Source: JANRKN01 sp033763435 (GTDB lineage Bacteria > Planctomycetota > Phycisphaerae > Phycisphaerales > UBA1924). Taken from it: 47,279 bases of DNA. A model generated the notes under the pieces. The model was given only the letters and a program-made list of their open reading frames with translations. It searched no databases and was not told the origin of the DNA. This document shows positions 26,062 to 35,115 of this stretch, in pieces. The stretch spans positions 1 through 47,279 of the forward strand of contig JANRKN010000002.1 of the NCBI GenBank assembly GCA_033763435.1, in the 5' to 3' direction. The stretch's first letter is position 1. Every line of letters starts with the position of its first letter. Both the position numbers and the translations under genes were made by a program.

Positions 26062-26501
26062 GGGGTCTCCTGCGTGCGGGCGTCGGGGTCTTCGCCCGCG
26101 CGCCGGCGTAGTTCGTCGTTGAGGCCTGTCCCGAACGCGAGGCTTTGGGCCTCGTCTTGGTCGGCGTCTTCCCCTCCGTCGGGTCCGGCGTGTGGTCCGC
26201 CCTGACCGTGGAGGATTTCGCGGGCGGTATCGCCCAGATCAAAGAGCACCGAGCCCCCGAAGCACGAGCGGAGCTTGGCGGTGATCTGGTCGAGCACCTG
26301 CGCCGCGCGCTTGCCGTCGGTCGCGACAAGGGCGAGGCCCATCATGCTGCGGGTGAGGGCGTCGTGCGCGCCGACCTCCGCGACGGAGACCTGGTGCTCG
26401 CGGTGGAGCCGGTCCTTGATGGCCTTGACCACGCGGCGCTTGTCCTTGAGAGACTCGCTGCCGCGGACGAGGACTTCGAACTGGAGTACCGCGACCACCA
26501 T
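26058..26501 (-). CDS. DUF503 (YlxP-like) protein
   Basis: 147 residues. The first 95 match DUF503: VAVLQFEVLVRGSESLKDKRRVVKAIKDRL, then VSVAEVGAHDALTRSMMGLALV and VLDQITAKLRS. The family is found between infB and rbfA in many bacteria (ylxP in Bacillus), exactly as here; its function is unknown, but the position suggests ribosome assembly. The last 50 residues are acidic and Gly/Asp-rich and have no family counterpart. It begins 39 bp after infB and overlaps rbfA by 4 bp. Confidence 0.88.
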   Translation of the reverse strand: MVVAVLQFEVLVRGSESLKDKRRVVKAIKDRLHREHQVSVAEVGAHDALTRSMMGLALVATDGKRAAQVLDQITAKLRSCFGGSVLFDLGDTAREILHGQGGPHAGPDGGEDADQDEAQSLAFGTGLNDELRRRAGEDPDARTQETP

Positions 26502-26540
26502 GCCGTGTCAATCGTCGCCCCGCCGGGCCGGGGCGGGGCT

Positions 26541-29500
26541 TCAGAGCGTCCGCTTGACCTCGACCTGCTTGTAGCACTCGAGGATGTCGCCTTCCTTGAT
26601 GTCGTCGTAGCCGACGATCTTCATGCCGCACTCCATGCCCATGCGGACTTCCTTGGCGTCGTCCTTGAAGCGCTTGAGCTGTTCGAGCCGGCGGTCGTTC
26701 TCGATGACGATGCCGTTGCGGGTGACGCGGATGAGCGCGTCGCGCTGCACGGTGCCGTCGGTGATGTAGCAGCCCGCGATCGAGCCGACCTTCGAGATGC
26801 GGAAAACCTGGCGCACCTCGGCGTGGCCCAGGATCTCCTGACGCAGCTCGGGGGCGAGCATGCCCTCGACGGCCTTGCGCATGTCGTCGGTGATGTCGTA
26901 GATGACGTCGTACGTGCGGATCTCGACGCCCTTGGCTTCCGCGAGCTGGCGCGCCTTGCCCGAGGGGATGACGTTGAAGCCGATGATGACGGCGCGCGAC
27001 GCCTCGGCCAGCAGCACGTCCGACTCCGTAATCCCGCCGACCGCCGAGTGCAGCACGCGGGTCTTGGCCTCGTCGGTCTTGATCTTCTCGATCTCGTGCT
27101 TGAGCACGTCCACCGTGCCCTGCTCGGCCGCCTTGACGACGACCAGAATCTCCTTGACGTCCTTGTCCGAGATCTGGCTGAACAGATTGTCCAGCGTCGC
27201 CTTGGGCTGGGCAAGCTCGGCCTCGCGCTCGCGATGGCGGCGCTGCTCCGCGGCTTCCTGCGCTTCCTTCAGCGACTCGACGATGTAGAACCGGTCGCCC
27301 GCGTCGGGCACCACGTCGATGCCCGAGATCTGCACCGGCATCGGGGGCAGCGCTTCCTTGAGGCGGTTGCCTCGGTCGTCGGTGATGTCACGCACCCGCC
27401 CGAAGGCGCGGCCGGCGACGATGAACGTGCCGACCTCGAGCTTGCCGTGCTGGACGAGGATGTTCGCGACGGCGCCGCGGCCCTCGACCTGGCGCGCCTC
27501 GATGACGGTGCCGCGGGCGTGACCGCCGAAGTCGGCCTTGAGGCTGAGGAGCTGCGCCTGGTAGTCGAGGGTTTCGAGCAGTTCCTTGATGCCCTGACCC
27601 GTGTTGGCGCTGGTGCGGATGATTTCGGTGTCGCCGCCCCAGGGCACGGGGTTGAGGCCGGCCTTGGCGAGGTCGCCCAGCACGCGCTGGATGGCCTGTT
27701 CGGTGGCGTCGGGGCGGTCGATCTTGTTGAGCGCCACGACGATCGGGACGCCCGCGGCCTTGGCGTGGTTGATGCTCTCGATCGTCTGGGGCATCACGCC
27801 CTCGGGCGCCGAGACCACCAGCACGACGATGTCGGTGAGCTTGGCACCGCGCGAGCGCATGCTCGTGAAAGCCTCGTGGCCGGGCGTGTCGAGGAAGACG
27901 ACTTCCTTCTTGGCGCCTTCGACCTCGATCGAGACGCGGAAGGCGCTCGTGCGCTGGGTGATGCCGCCGGCCTCGCCCGCGGCGACGTTGGCGGTGCGGA
28001 TCTTGTCGAGCAGGCTGGTCTTGCCGTGGTCGACGTGGCCGAGGATGGTGACGATCGGGCCGCGCGCGCGTTCGTCGAGCGCCTGGCGGTCTTCGTACTC
28101 CTCGCTGACGGCCTCTTCGCCCGTCTTGGCCTCGGTGACCTCGATTTCGATGTCAAAGTCCATCATGATCTCGATGGCCTTGCTGACTTCGATGCCCGAG
28201 TTGATCGTCGCCATCACGCCCTGCAGGAAGAGCTTCTTGACGATGTCCGCGGCCTTGACGCCGGTCGCGGCCGAGAGGTCCTTGATGGTGAACGGCGCGG
28301 CGATCTGAATCCGGCCGTGGCGTTCCTCGGTCTGAGGATCGCCCGGCTTCTTGTTCATGTCCTGGCGGCGCTTCTTGAGGAAGCCGCCCGCGCGGAGGAG
28401 GCGCGCCTCGCGCTCGATGAGGTCCTGCTCGCTGAAGATCTGCCCGCCGCCGACCCAGTCCTGTCCGGAGATGCCGCGACGGCGATCGGGAACGCCCTGA
28501 CCGGAGGAGCGCTTCTTGTTGTTGCTGTTGGCCGCGCCAGCGCCCGGGCCGCGACGTGCGCCGCCGCGATCATCTTCGCCGCCGCCCTCGCCATAGCCTG
28601 GGCGCGGGCCGCGGGGCCCGAGGGTGCCGGGCCCGCCGGGGCCGCCCGGGCCCGAGCCCGGACCAAATCGGCGCGGACGCGGGGCTTCGAGCTGCTCGGG
28701 GGCTTCAACGCGCACGATCTTGGGGCCCGAGAGCTTGACGGGGGTCTTAACCTCGAGCTTGGGCCCGGCGGGAGAGACGACCGTCGGCCGGGTGGGCACG
28801 TTGGGCATCGCGGCGCTGCCGGAGCCGGGGCCGCCGGGGCCCGATGCGGCGCCGGGACGACCGACCGAGCCGGTGCCCGAGCCCGCGGGGGCGCCGGTGC
28901 CCGGCGCGTCGGGGGCCTTGGCCGCGGGCGCGACCGGGGTGATCGTGGTGGGGCCCAGCTTCATCGGCGGGGCCTTGGGCGCGGTCGGCGCGCTTGGCGT
29001 CGGGATGGGCGTCACGGTCGGCGCGATCCTCGTCGCCGGCTTGACCTCGACCGCTTCGTCCGACTTGGCGTCGGGCGCCTTGGTCTCAGGGGCCTTGGCT
29101 TCGTGCTTGTGGTCGGGGGCCTTGGCTTCGACCTTGGGCTCGGCGGGCTTGGGCTCGGGCTTGATCGCCACGGCGCGGGCCGGCGTGGGCTCAGGCGCGG
29201 ACGGCGCGGCGGGGGCTGCGGCGGTCGGGGCGGGAGTGGGCGCGTGGTCGGTGTGGGTCTCCACGGCCGTGGCGGTGCCGCCACCCTCGGCTTCGCCCTT
29301 CTTCGTGGCGCGCTTGCGGGTGGTGGTCTTCTTGACCTGCTCGAGGTCGACGTGCGCGGTGGTCTCGACCGCGGTCGAGCTGCTCGGCTCGCCGCTGAAC
29401 CACTCGCGGATCGATGCCTCCAACCCTGCCGACACGGTCGACATGTGGTTGCGGATCGTCGTTTCCGGGATCCCCTCCAAGTGACACTTGGTCACGATCG

Positions 29501-29555
29501 CCTTGGAGTCGATGCCCAGTTCCTTCGCGATTTCGAAAATCCGTCGAGCTGCCAA
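26541..29555 (-). CDS. infB: Translation initiation factor IF-2
   Basis: 1004 residues from a TTG start at 29555; GGAG at 29565-29568 is spaced 9 bases away. The N-terminal IF2N subdomain is at about 1-55 (RIFEIAKELGIDSKAIVTKC). A long Ala/Pro/Lys/Gly-rich linker, probably unstructured, fills about 60-370, and DDRGGARRGPG and NKKRSSGQ mark its basic end. The GTPase domain has GHVDHGKT at 506-513, then DTPGHEAF and NKID, and domains II-IV complete the factor. IF-2 brings fMet-tRNA to the 30S subunit and drives subunit joining. It follows nusA by 154 bp, and the gap contains the 15-bp repeats at 29583-29639. The use of TTG may limit expression. Confidence 0.97.
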   Translation of the reverse strand: MAARRIFEIAKELGIDSKAIVTKCHLEGIPETTIRNHMSTVSAGLEASIREWFSGEPSSSTAVETTAHVDLEQVKKTTTRKRATKKGEAEGGGTATAVETHTDHAPTPAPTAAAPAAPSAPEPTPARAVAIKPEPKPAEPKVEAKAPDHKHEAKAPETKAPDAKSDEAVEVKPATRIAPTVTPIPTPSAPTAPKAPPMKLGPTTITPVAPAAKAPDAPGTGAPAGSGTGSVGRPGAASGPGGPGSGSAAMPNVPTRPTVVSPAGPKLEVKTPVKLSGPKIVRVEAPEQLEAPRPRRFGPGSGPGGPGGPGTLGPRGPRPGYGEGGGEDDRGGARRGPGAGAANSNNKKRSSGQGVPDRRRGISGQDWVGGGQIFSEQDLIEREARLLRAGGFLKKRRQDMNKKPGDPQTEERHGRIQIAAPFTIKDLSAATGVKAADIVKKLFLQGVMATINSGIEVSKAIEIMMDFDIEIEVTEAKTGEEAVSEEYEDRQALDERARGPIVTILGHVDHGKTSLLDKIRTANVAAGEAGGITQRTSAFRVSIEVEGAKKEVVFLDTPGHEAFTSMRSRGAKLTDIVVLVVSAPEGVMPQTIESINHAKAAGVPIVVALNKIDRPDATEQAIQRVLGDLAKAGLNPVPWGGDTEIIRTSANTGQGIKELLETLDYQAQLLSLKADFGGHARGTVIEARQVEGRGAVANILVQHGKLEVGTFIVAGRAFGRVRDITDDRGNRLKEALPPMPVQISGIDVVPDAGDRFYIVESLKEAQEAAEQRRHREREAELAQPKATLDNLFSQISDKDVKEILVVVKAAEQGTVDVLKHEIEKIKTDEAKTRVLHSAVGGITESDVLLAEASRAVIIGFNVIPSGKARQLAEAKGVEIRTYDVIYDITDDMRKAVEGMLAPELRQEILGHAEVRQVFRISKVGSIAGCYITDGTVQRDALIRVTRNGIVIENDRRLEQLKRFKDDAKEVRMGMECGMKIVGYDDIKEGDILECYKQVEVKRTL

Positions 29556-29582
29556 AGGTCAGTTCTCCAGTCGCACCCGAAA

Positions 29583-29639
29583 CCCCACCCCGTCAATCCC
29601 CACCCCGTCAACCCCCACCCCGTCGATCCCCGCCCGTCC
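29583..29639 (-). repeat. 15-bp G-rich tandem repeat in the nusA-infB gap
   Basis: Three units on the plus strand, CCCCACCCCGTCAAT (29583-29597), CCCCACCCCGTCAAC (29598-29612) and CCCCACCCCGTCGAT (29613-29627), plus a degenerate fourth to 29639. On the transcribed strand each full unit gives GGGGTGGGG, so the infB leader mRNA carries six runs of four G within 45 bases. That is a strong potential to form a G-quadruplex, about 30 bases before the infB start. Confidence 0.85.
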
Positions 29640-29709
29640 AAACCCACCGGTCGAATCCCACCTGTTCTCTGTCCGCCACGATCGCGCCGGGAGGCTGGCT
29701 CCCGTGCGA

Positions 29710-31086
29710 TCAGTTCGAGCCGAGGATGTCCGCGGCGCGCGCCTCGGCCTCGCCCGAGCTCTGGGCGGGCGCGTTGCCAGCGCCCAGGATCGCCGCCGCG
29801 GCCGCATCGCCCGCCGCGCCCGCGTCGCCCCCGCCCATGAGGGCCTGGCGCGCCGCCTCGGCCTCGGCCTTGGCGCGGGCTTCCTTCTCTTCCTTGTCCT
29901 TCTGCTGCTGCTCGGCGACTTCCTTCGCCTTGACCGACGCGATCTCGACGATCTTCTTCGCGAGCGTGTCGTCGATCTCCAGTTCGGTCATCAGCACGTC
30001 GACGCCGACTTCTTCGACGTCGAACACGCTGATCATGCCCATCGCGCCCAGCTTGTCGAGCATGGGCTCGGTGACGCCCTCGATCGCCTGGAAGGTCGCG
30101 GACATGATCTCCAGGCCCTTGGAGTACTCGCCCGGCGTGAGGATGTCGACGTCCCAGCCTGTGAGCCGCGCCGCGAGGCGCACGTTCTGCCCGCGCTTGC
30201 CGATCGCGAGGCTGAGCTGGTCGTCGCGCACGACGACCGTCGCCCGGCCGAGTTCGAAGCACAGCGAGATTTCGGCGACCTCGGCGGGCTTGAGCGCGTT
30301 GGCGATCAGGATCTGGCTCGACTCGTTCCAGCGGACGATGTCGATCTTCTCGCCGTTGAGTTCGTCGACGATGTTCTTGATGCGGCTGCCGCGCACGCCC
30401 ACGCACGCGCCGACGGGGTCGACCTTGGAGTCGACCGAGGACACGGCGATCTTGGTGCGGTAGCCAGCCTCGCGCGCCATCGCCTTGATCTCGATGATGT
30501 GCTCGGCCACTTCCGGGACTTCGACTTCGAAGAGGCGCTTGATGAAGTCGGGATGGCCGCGGGAGAGGACGATCTTGACCTGGCTGCCCGCGTCGCGGAC
30601 ATCAAGGATGAGGCATCGGACGCGGTCGCCCGGGTTGAACTGCTCGCCCGGGATCTGCTCGGAGCGGGGCATGAAGCCCTCGGTCCGGTCGACGGTGACG
30701 ACGAGCGAGCCGCCCTCGTAGCGCTGGGCGGTGCCGGTGACGATCTCGCCGACGCGCTTGGAGAACTCTTCCAGCACGGACTGGCGCTCGTCGTCGCGGA
30801 ACTTCTGGATCATGACCTGCTTGAAGGTCTGCGCGGCGATGCGGCCGAAGGCGGCCGGGGGCATGTCAATGGCCTTGTACTCACCGGCATCGTCGCGGCG
30901 GAAGATGGTGACCTGCCCGCTGACGGGGTCGACGGTGCACTGGAACTCCTCGGCGTCGAGCGTGTTGAAGTGCTTGCGCGCGGCGGTGACCATCGCGAGC
31001 TCCAGATCCCGGATGAGGATCGAGCGGTCGATGTTGCGGTCGCGGGCGATCGAGTCGAGAATCCGAAGCATTTCCGTCGCGTTCAC
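29710..31086 (-). CDS. nusA: Transcription termination/antitermination factor NusA
   Basis: 458 residues from the GTG at 31086, chosen because GGAG lies 8 bases upstream and the product then begins VNATEMLRILDSIARD as expected; a longer frame to 31221 adds unrelated residues. Domains: NTD about 1-125; S1 about 130-195 (GEIVTGTAQRYEGGSLVV); KH1 about 200-265 with PEVAEHIIEIKAMAREAGYRTKIAV, ending in DPVGACVGVRGSRIKNIVDEL; and KH2 with DDQLSLAIGKRGQNVRLAARLTGW. A helical segment with EGVTEPMLDKLGAMG follows, then a Lys/Glu- and Ala-rich tail. NusA binds RNA polymerase and modulates pausing and termination. rimP, which usually precedes nusA, is absent; instead there is a structured leader (31161-31238). 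Confidence 0.97.
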   Translation of the reverse strand: MNATEMLRILDSIARDRNIDRSILIRDLELAMVTAARKHFNTLDAEEFQCTVDPVSGQVTIFRRDDAGEYKAIDMPPAAFGRIAAQTFKQVMIQKFRDDERQSVLEEFSKRVGEIVTGTAQRYEGGSLVVTVDRTEGFMPRSEQIPGEQFNPGDRVRCLILDVRDAGSQVKIVLSRGHPDFIKRLFEVEVPEVAEHIIEIKAMAREAGYRTKIAVSSVDSKVDPVGACVGVRGSRIKNIVDELNGEKIDIVRWNESSQILIANALKPAEVAEISLCFELGRATVVVRDDQLSLAIGKRGQNVRLAARLTGWDVDILTPGEYSKGLEIMSATFQAIEGVTEPMLDKLGAMGMISVFDVEEVGVDVLMTELEIDDTLAKKIVEIASVKAKEVAEQQQKDKEEKEARAKAEAEAARQALMGGGDAGAAGDAAAAAILGAGNAPAQSSGEAEARAADILGSN

Positions 31087-31160
31087 TGCACGATCTCCAG
31101 AATGTTGAGTTGCCGGGTTGTGCGAAACAGGCCAGAAGGACACGAGGCGGGACGAGTTCC

Positions 31161-31205
31161 AAAAACGCCGAGGCCACCAGGCGGACGGTTCCACCTCGTG
31201 GCCTC
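31161..31205 (-). terminator. Attenuator-like terminator in the nusA leader
   Basis: On the minus strand GAGGCCAC (31205-31198) pairs with GTGGCCTC (31177-31170), followed by GGCG and TTTTT (31165-31161). It lies 75 bp before the nusA start and has no coding gene ending just upstream. It therefore looks like a leader attenuator, as known for the autoregulated nusA-infB operon of E. coli. Confidence 0.65.
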
Positions 31206-31210
31206 TGTCT

Positions 31211-31238
31211 GAGCCCCGCACGAACGTGCGTGGGGCTC
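31211..31238 (-). promoter_or_regulatory. Second leader hairpin upstream of nusA
   Basis: GAGCCCC and GGGGCTC enclose an inner GCACG/CGTGC stem with a short asymmetric bulge. It lies 5 bp upstream of the terminator-like hairpin and has no T tract. It may act as a pausing or binding element of the leader RNA. Confidence 0.45.
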
Positions 31239-31698
31239 AACGTGAGAGATGGCACGTCGGTGCTACATCACCCGCGCCTCCGGAAAGCCGTTTCCAGGGG
31301 CGGACAGGCCAAGGATGGACGTGCGGGGGCTCATCGAGCCGCCGAGCCCGTCACGAGGCGCTGCCGAAGGATGACGCCGAACGTCGCCATGCCGATCAAA
31401 GCTCCACTCGGGGCCGCTTCGAACCTCCGGGCCACGCCGGAGGCCGCCATCGACCCAGCCTTGAACAACGGCCAAGCATAGCCCCGGCGGACCGTCCCGA
31501 GCAAATGCCGTCCGCAGAGGGGCAATTCGGGGGGGCGACAGCGCCAGTCTCCGCTGGGGGACTGGCCGGTGGGCGAGTGGCCAGCAGGGAGGCGTCCAAA
31601 CAAAGGGGAGTGGCGCGTCGCGAATGGGGGAAAGGACACCGGCGGGGGCGTTTCCCGATCTGCCACTCAGGAATCGCGATTCGCGGCCTTGGACCCGA
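31239..31698. other. Non-coding stretch between fliM and the nusA leader
   Basis: About 460 bp. Open frames on both strands run through it but their products are Pro/Arg/Ser-rich and show no family features or ribosome-binding sites, so I call no gene. A perfect GAATCGCGATTC palindrome occurs at about 31676-31687. The nusA-infB promoter must lie here or within fliM; I did not find a convincing pair of boxes. Confidence 0.4.
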
Positions 31699-32718
31699 TT
31701 AGACCCGATCCTCGCGCTGGATTTCGCGGGCGATGCGGAGGGCGCGGTTGCCGCGGAGCTGGCCGACGTGGGCAAGGAACTTCTTCTCGTCTTCCACGGA
31801 GACGACGACAGGCTGCGTGGCGGGCTTCTCAGTGACGATGACGTCGCCAGGCCTGAGCGTGAGCAGCTCCTTGATGGTGATCGTCGTCTCGGCGAGCAGG
31901 CCCGTGACGGTGACGGCGGCGCGGGAGAGGGTGCCGCCGATCTGCTTCTCGTTGCCGGGGGCCTTGAGGTTCTTGGCGGCGGCGAACCAGTTCTGGGCGC
32001 TGAGCTCGGAGACGACGGGCTCGATGACGTTGTAGGGGATGCAGAGGTTCATGGTGCCCGCGCGGCTGCTCATCTTGAGCTCAAAGCCGATGACGACGAC
32101 GACCTCGTTGGGCGGGACGATCTGGACGAGCTGGGGGTTGCTCTCAGTGGCGGTGATGTGGAACTGGAGCTTCTTGACGCTGCTCCAGGCCTCGCTGAGG
32201 GCGGTCAGGCCGCGGGTCGTGACGTTGGAGATCAGCCGGCTCTCGATGAGCGTCAGCGGGCGCTGGGGGATGAACAGGTCGGCGCTCGTGCCGCCCAGGA
32301 GGCGGTCGATGATCGGATAGATGATCAGCGGCGAGATCTCCATGCACATCGTGCCTTCGAGACCGTCCGACTCGATCAGGTTGAAGCTCGTGGGGTTGGG
32401 CAGGCCCGAGATGAACTCGGAGTAGGTCATCTGCTCGCAGGTTGCGACCTTGACCTCGATGATGGTGCGCAGGAAGCCCGAGAGCGAGGCGCCGAAGTTT
32501 CGGGCGAAGCTCTCGTGCAGGGTCTGCAGCGAGCGCATCTGGTCTTTGCTGACGCGCTCGGGGCGCTTGAAGTCGTAGCCCTTGACCTCGGGCTGCTCGC
32601 CCGGGCGGACGGGGCGGCGCGAGAAGACCTTGGTCTCGCGCTTCTCTTCCTCGACCACGCCCGACTCGACCGCGGCGAGCAATGCATCGACTTCACTTTG
32701 GTCGAGAATGTCCGCCAT
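31699..32718 (-). CDS. fliM: Flagellar motor switch protein FliM
   Basis: 339 residues, normal size. The N-terminal peptide MADILDQSEVDALLAAV is the motif that binds phosphorylated CheY. The central CheC-like domain follows (LQTLHESFARNFGASLSGFLR, then ISGLPNPTSFNLIE, GTMCMEISPLIIYPIIDRLLGG). The C-terminal SpoA-like domain holds LLAETTITIKELLTLRPGDVI. FliM forms the cytoplasmic C-ring that sets the direction of flagellar rotation. No other flagellar gene lies in the window, so this copy is isolated from the usual fliL-fliM-fliN cluster. It is divergent from dsbD and is followed by the nusA leader. Confidence 0.96.
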   Translation of the reverse strand: MADILDQSEVDALLAAVESGVVEEEKRETKVFSRRPVRPGEQPEVKGYDFKRPERVSKDQMRSLQTLHESFARNFGASLSGFLRTIIEVKVATCEQMTYSEFISGLPNPTSFNLIESDGLEGTMCMEISPLIIYPIIDRLLGGTSADLFIPQRPLTLIESRLISNVTTRGLTALSEAWSSVKKLQFHITATESNPQLVQIVPPNEVVVVIGFELKMSSRAGTMNLCIPYNVIEPVVSELSAQNWFAAAKNLKAPGNEKQIGGTLSRAAVTVTGLLAETTITIKELLTLRPGDVIVTEKPATQPVVVSVEDEKKFLAHVGQLRGNRALRIAREIQREDRV

Positions 32719-32967
32719 GGCGCTCGCAAACTTCCACGCCGCCCGGGGCGTATCCCTGAACTCGCTCCGGCGCGCGCCGAAGCCCGGGACCGACCTCGGG
32801 CATCGAAGTATCGGACCCGCGCACGGCCTACCTTGACTTCCGCCCCTTCAAGCTTCCACGCGCGTAAGCTGCGCACGTCCGACGCCGGGCGCCGGACCGC
32901 GCACGTTCGGCCTCCGTCCGGCGCAGCGCGGGCCCCCAAGCGACGGTCCCTCAGGAGCTCCGACCGC

Positions 32968-34956
32968 ATGAACGTTCTCCGATCGCTCGGATTGGTCCTT
33001 GCCCTGCTCGCGGCGCTGGCGCTGCTGCCAGCCCCGACCCGCGCGGCTCAGCCGCCCGCCGAGGACGTTGTCGCCCCGGAGAACGACATCCTTGCCGATC
33101 CGTCGGTGCGGGTCTCGGTCGCGCTGCTGAAGGACCGCGTCCTGCCCGGGGATCAGATCGCGCTGGCGGTGATCTTTGATCACGCGCCGAACTGGCACGT
33201 GAACACGAACAGCCCGCGTGAGCTGCCGGGCTTCAAGCCCATGCCGACGACGGTGACGCTGTCGGGCCCGGGTGAGGCGGCGCTGCCCGCGTCGGTGGTG
33301 GTGGGGCCTCAGCAATGGCCCGCGGGCAAAGAGATCACGGTGTACTTCACGGGGTCGCCCGAGAAGCTCGAGGTGCTCGCGGGGAAGGCGATCGTGTACG
33401 TGCCGATCATCGTCGCCGCGGACGCTGCGCCGGGGGCGGTGCCGATCTCGGTGAAGGTCGAGTATCAGGCGTGCGACGACCGGATCTGTCTGATCCCTGA
33501 AACGCTGACGTTTGACAAGGTGCTGACGGTGGAGCCGGCGGGGACGGTGCTTCCGCCTCGGGACGCCTCGGCCGCGGCGACGTTCGCGGGCTTTGACGTG
33601 ACGGTCTTTGCCAAGATGCTGTCGGGGGAGCTCAAGCCCGCGGGCAAGCCGATCGAGTTCAACGTGTTCGGGCGGAGCTTCACGATCGATGCGGCGGGCG
33701 CGGGGCTGGCGCTGCTGCTGCTGCTCGCGGCGCTGGGCGGATTTCTGCTGAACCTCACGCCGTGCGTGCTGCCGGTGATTCCGATCAAGATCCTGGGCCT
33801 CTCGGCCGCGGCGGGGAACCCCAGGCGCTGTTTCTATCTGGGCGTGGTGATGTCGCTGGGCGTGGTCGCGTTCTGGCTCGCGCTGGGCGGGGCGATCGCG
33901 TTCATCGCGGGGTTCAAGGCGATCAATCAGCTTTTCCAGACGCCTTGGTTCTCGCTGGGCGTCGGGGCGTTCATCGCGCTGATGGCGGTGGGGATGCTCG
34001 GGGTGTTCAGCCTCAAGCTGCCCAATGCCGTGTATCTGCTGGACCCCAAGCGCGAATCCGCGGCGGGTTCGTTCATGTTCGGCGTGCTGACGGCGGTGCT
34101 CTCGACGCCCTGCACGGCGCCGTTCATGGGCACGGCCGCGGCATGGGCCGCCAAGCAGCCCTCGCCCGTCACGCTCGCGACGTTCGCGGCGATCGGGCTG
34201 GGCATGGCGCTGCCTTATCTCATCTTGGCCGCCTCGCCCAAGCTCGTCGAGAAGGTGCCGCGGTCGGGGCCCGCGTCGGACCTCGTCAAGCAGGTCATGG
34301 GCATGCTGATGCTCGCGGTCGCGGCGTTCTTTGTGGGTACCGGGCTCGACCCGATGCTCAGGCTCCCGGTCGATCCGCCCGTCCGCGGGCACTGGTGGCT
34401 CGTCGCGGCGCTGGTGATCTTCGCGATGGTCTGGATGGTCGCGCGGACGTTCAAGATCACCAAGTCGATCGTGCGGCGCGGGTTCTTCTCGCTCGTGGCG
34501 CTGCTGTTCTGCGCGGCGTCGGTCGTCGGCGCGCGACACTTCACCGACCGCGGGCCCATCCGCTGGATCGGCTACACGCCCGAGCGATTTGAAGAGGCCC
34601 GTGCGGCCGGGAAGGTCGTCGTCGTCGACTTCACCGCCGAGTGGTGCCTGAACTGCATGGCGCTGGAGGCGGCGGTGCTGTTCCGGCCCGAGGTCGCGTC
34701 GGTGCTGAACTCTGAGGCGGTGGTGCCGCTGAAGGTGGACCTGACGGGCGACAACAAGCCCGGGCAGGAGAAGCTCAAGGCGCTGAACTGGGTCGGCATT
34801 CCGCTGCTGGCGATCTATGGGCCCGGGCTGCCCGAGCCCCGGAAGTACGACTCGTACACGGTCTCGACGGTGCTGGACGCGATCGACGCGGCGCGCGGGA
34901 CGGCCCGGGGAAGTGGTGGTGGCGCGGGTGGGGGGGCGGTTGGTTCGGGGCGATAA
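32968..34956 (+). CDS. dsbD: Thiol:disulfide interchange protein DsbD
   Basis: 662 residues from the ATG at 32968, with AGGAG about 10 bases upstream; upstream in-frame codons would overlap fliM antisense and do not encode a signal. A signal peptide ends at TRAAQ. The alpha domain (about 30-200) carries the redox pair Cys169 and Cys174 in QACDDRICLIP. The membrane domain (about 243-540) carries LNLTPCVLPVIP (Cys266) and STPCTAPFMG. The gamma domain is thioredoxin-like with AEWCLNCM (Cys560, Cys563). DsbD passes electrons from cytoplasmic thioredoxin to the periplasm, where they keep DsbC-like isomerases and c-type cytochrome cysteines reduced. That would suit a cell making the heme-c chemoreceptor. 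The C-terminus is Gly-rich. Confidence 0.95.
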   Translation: MNVLRSLGLVLALLAALALLPAPTRAAQPPAEDVVAPENDILADPSVRVSVALLKDRVLPGDQIALAVIFDHAPNWHVNTNSPRELPGFKPMPTTVTLSGPGEAALPASVVVGPQQWPAGKEITVYFTGSPEKLEVLAGKAIVYVPIIVAADAAPGAVPISVKVEYQACDDRICLIPETLTFDKVLTVEPAGTVLPPRDASAAATFAGFDVTVFAKMLSGELKPAGKPIEFNVFGRSFTIDAAGAGLALLLLLAALGGFLLNLTPCVLPVIPIKILGLSAAAGNPRRCFYLGVVMSLGVVAFWLALGGAIAFIAGFKAINQLFQTPWFSLGVGAFIALMAVGMLGVFSLKLPNAVYLLDPKRESAAGSFMFGVLTAVLSTPCTAPFMGTAAAWAAKQPSPVTLATFAAIGLGMALPYLILAASPKLVEKVPRSGPASDLVKQVMGMLMLAVAAFFVGTGLDPMLRLPVDPPVRGHWWLVAALVIFAMVWMVARTFKITKSIVRRGFFSLVALLFCAASVVGARHFTDRGPIRWIGYTPERFEEARAAGKVVVVDFTAEWCLNCMALEAAVLFRPEVASVLNSEAVVPLKVDLTGDNKPGQEKLKALNWVGIPLLAIYGPGLPEPRKYDSYTVSTVLDAIDAARGTARGSGGGAGGGAVGSGR

Positions 34957-35048
34957 CCGGGGCCGGAGGTGGATCGGCGGGCACTGGCTTCATCTGCCCG
35001 TGCCGACGGCCGATGCGATCGGGCGACGGATTGACCTTGGCGGGGCGT

Positions 35049-35077
35049 TTGACTCCCTGCCGGAGGGGGTCTAGATT
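35049..35077 (+). promoter_or_regulatory. Near-consensus promoter of tRNA-Gly
   Basis: TTGACT (35049-35054), 17-bp spacer, TAGATT (35072-35077), then a C-rich discriminator. The tRNA starts 39 bp past the -10 box. The GC-rich discriminator is typical of stable-RNA promoters under growth-rate or stringent control. Confidence 0.7.
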
Positions 35078-35115
35078 CTCCCCCCGCAACTCTCGGGTTG
35101 CGGCTGACAAGTCAT

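Noticed and set aside
31263..31775. Two long minus-strand frames between fliM and nusA.
   Set aside because: They overlap each other, have Pro/Arg/Ser-rich products without motifs, and lack ribosome-binding sites; one runs into the fliM 3' end.
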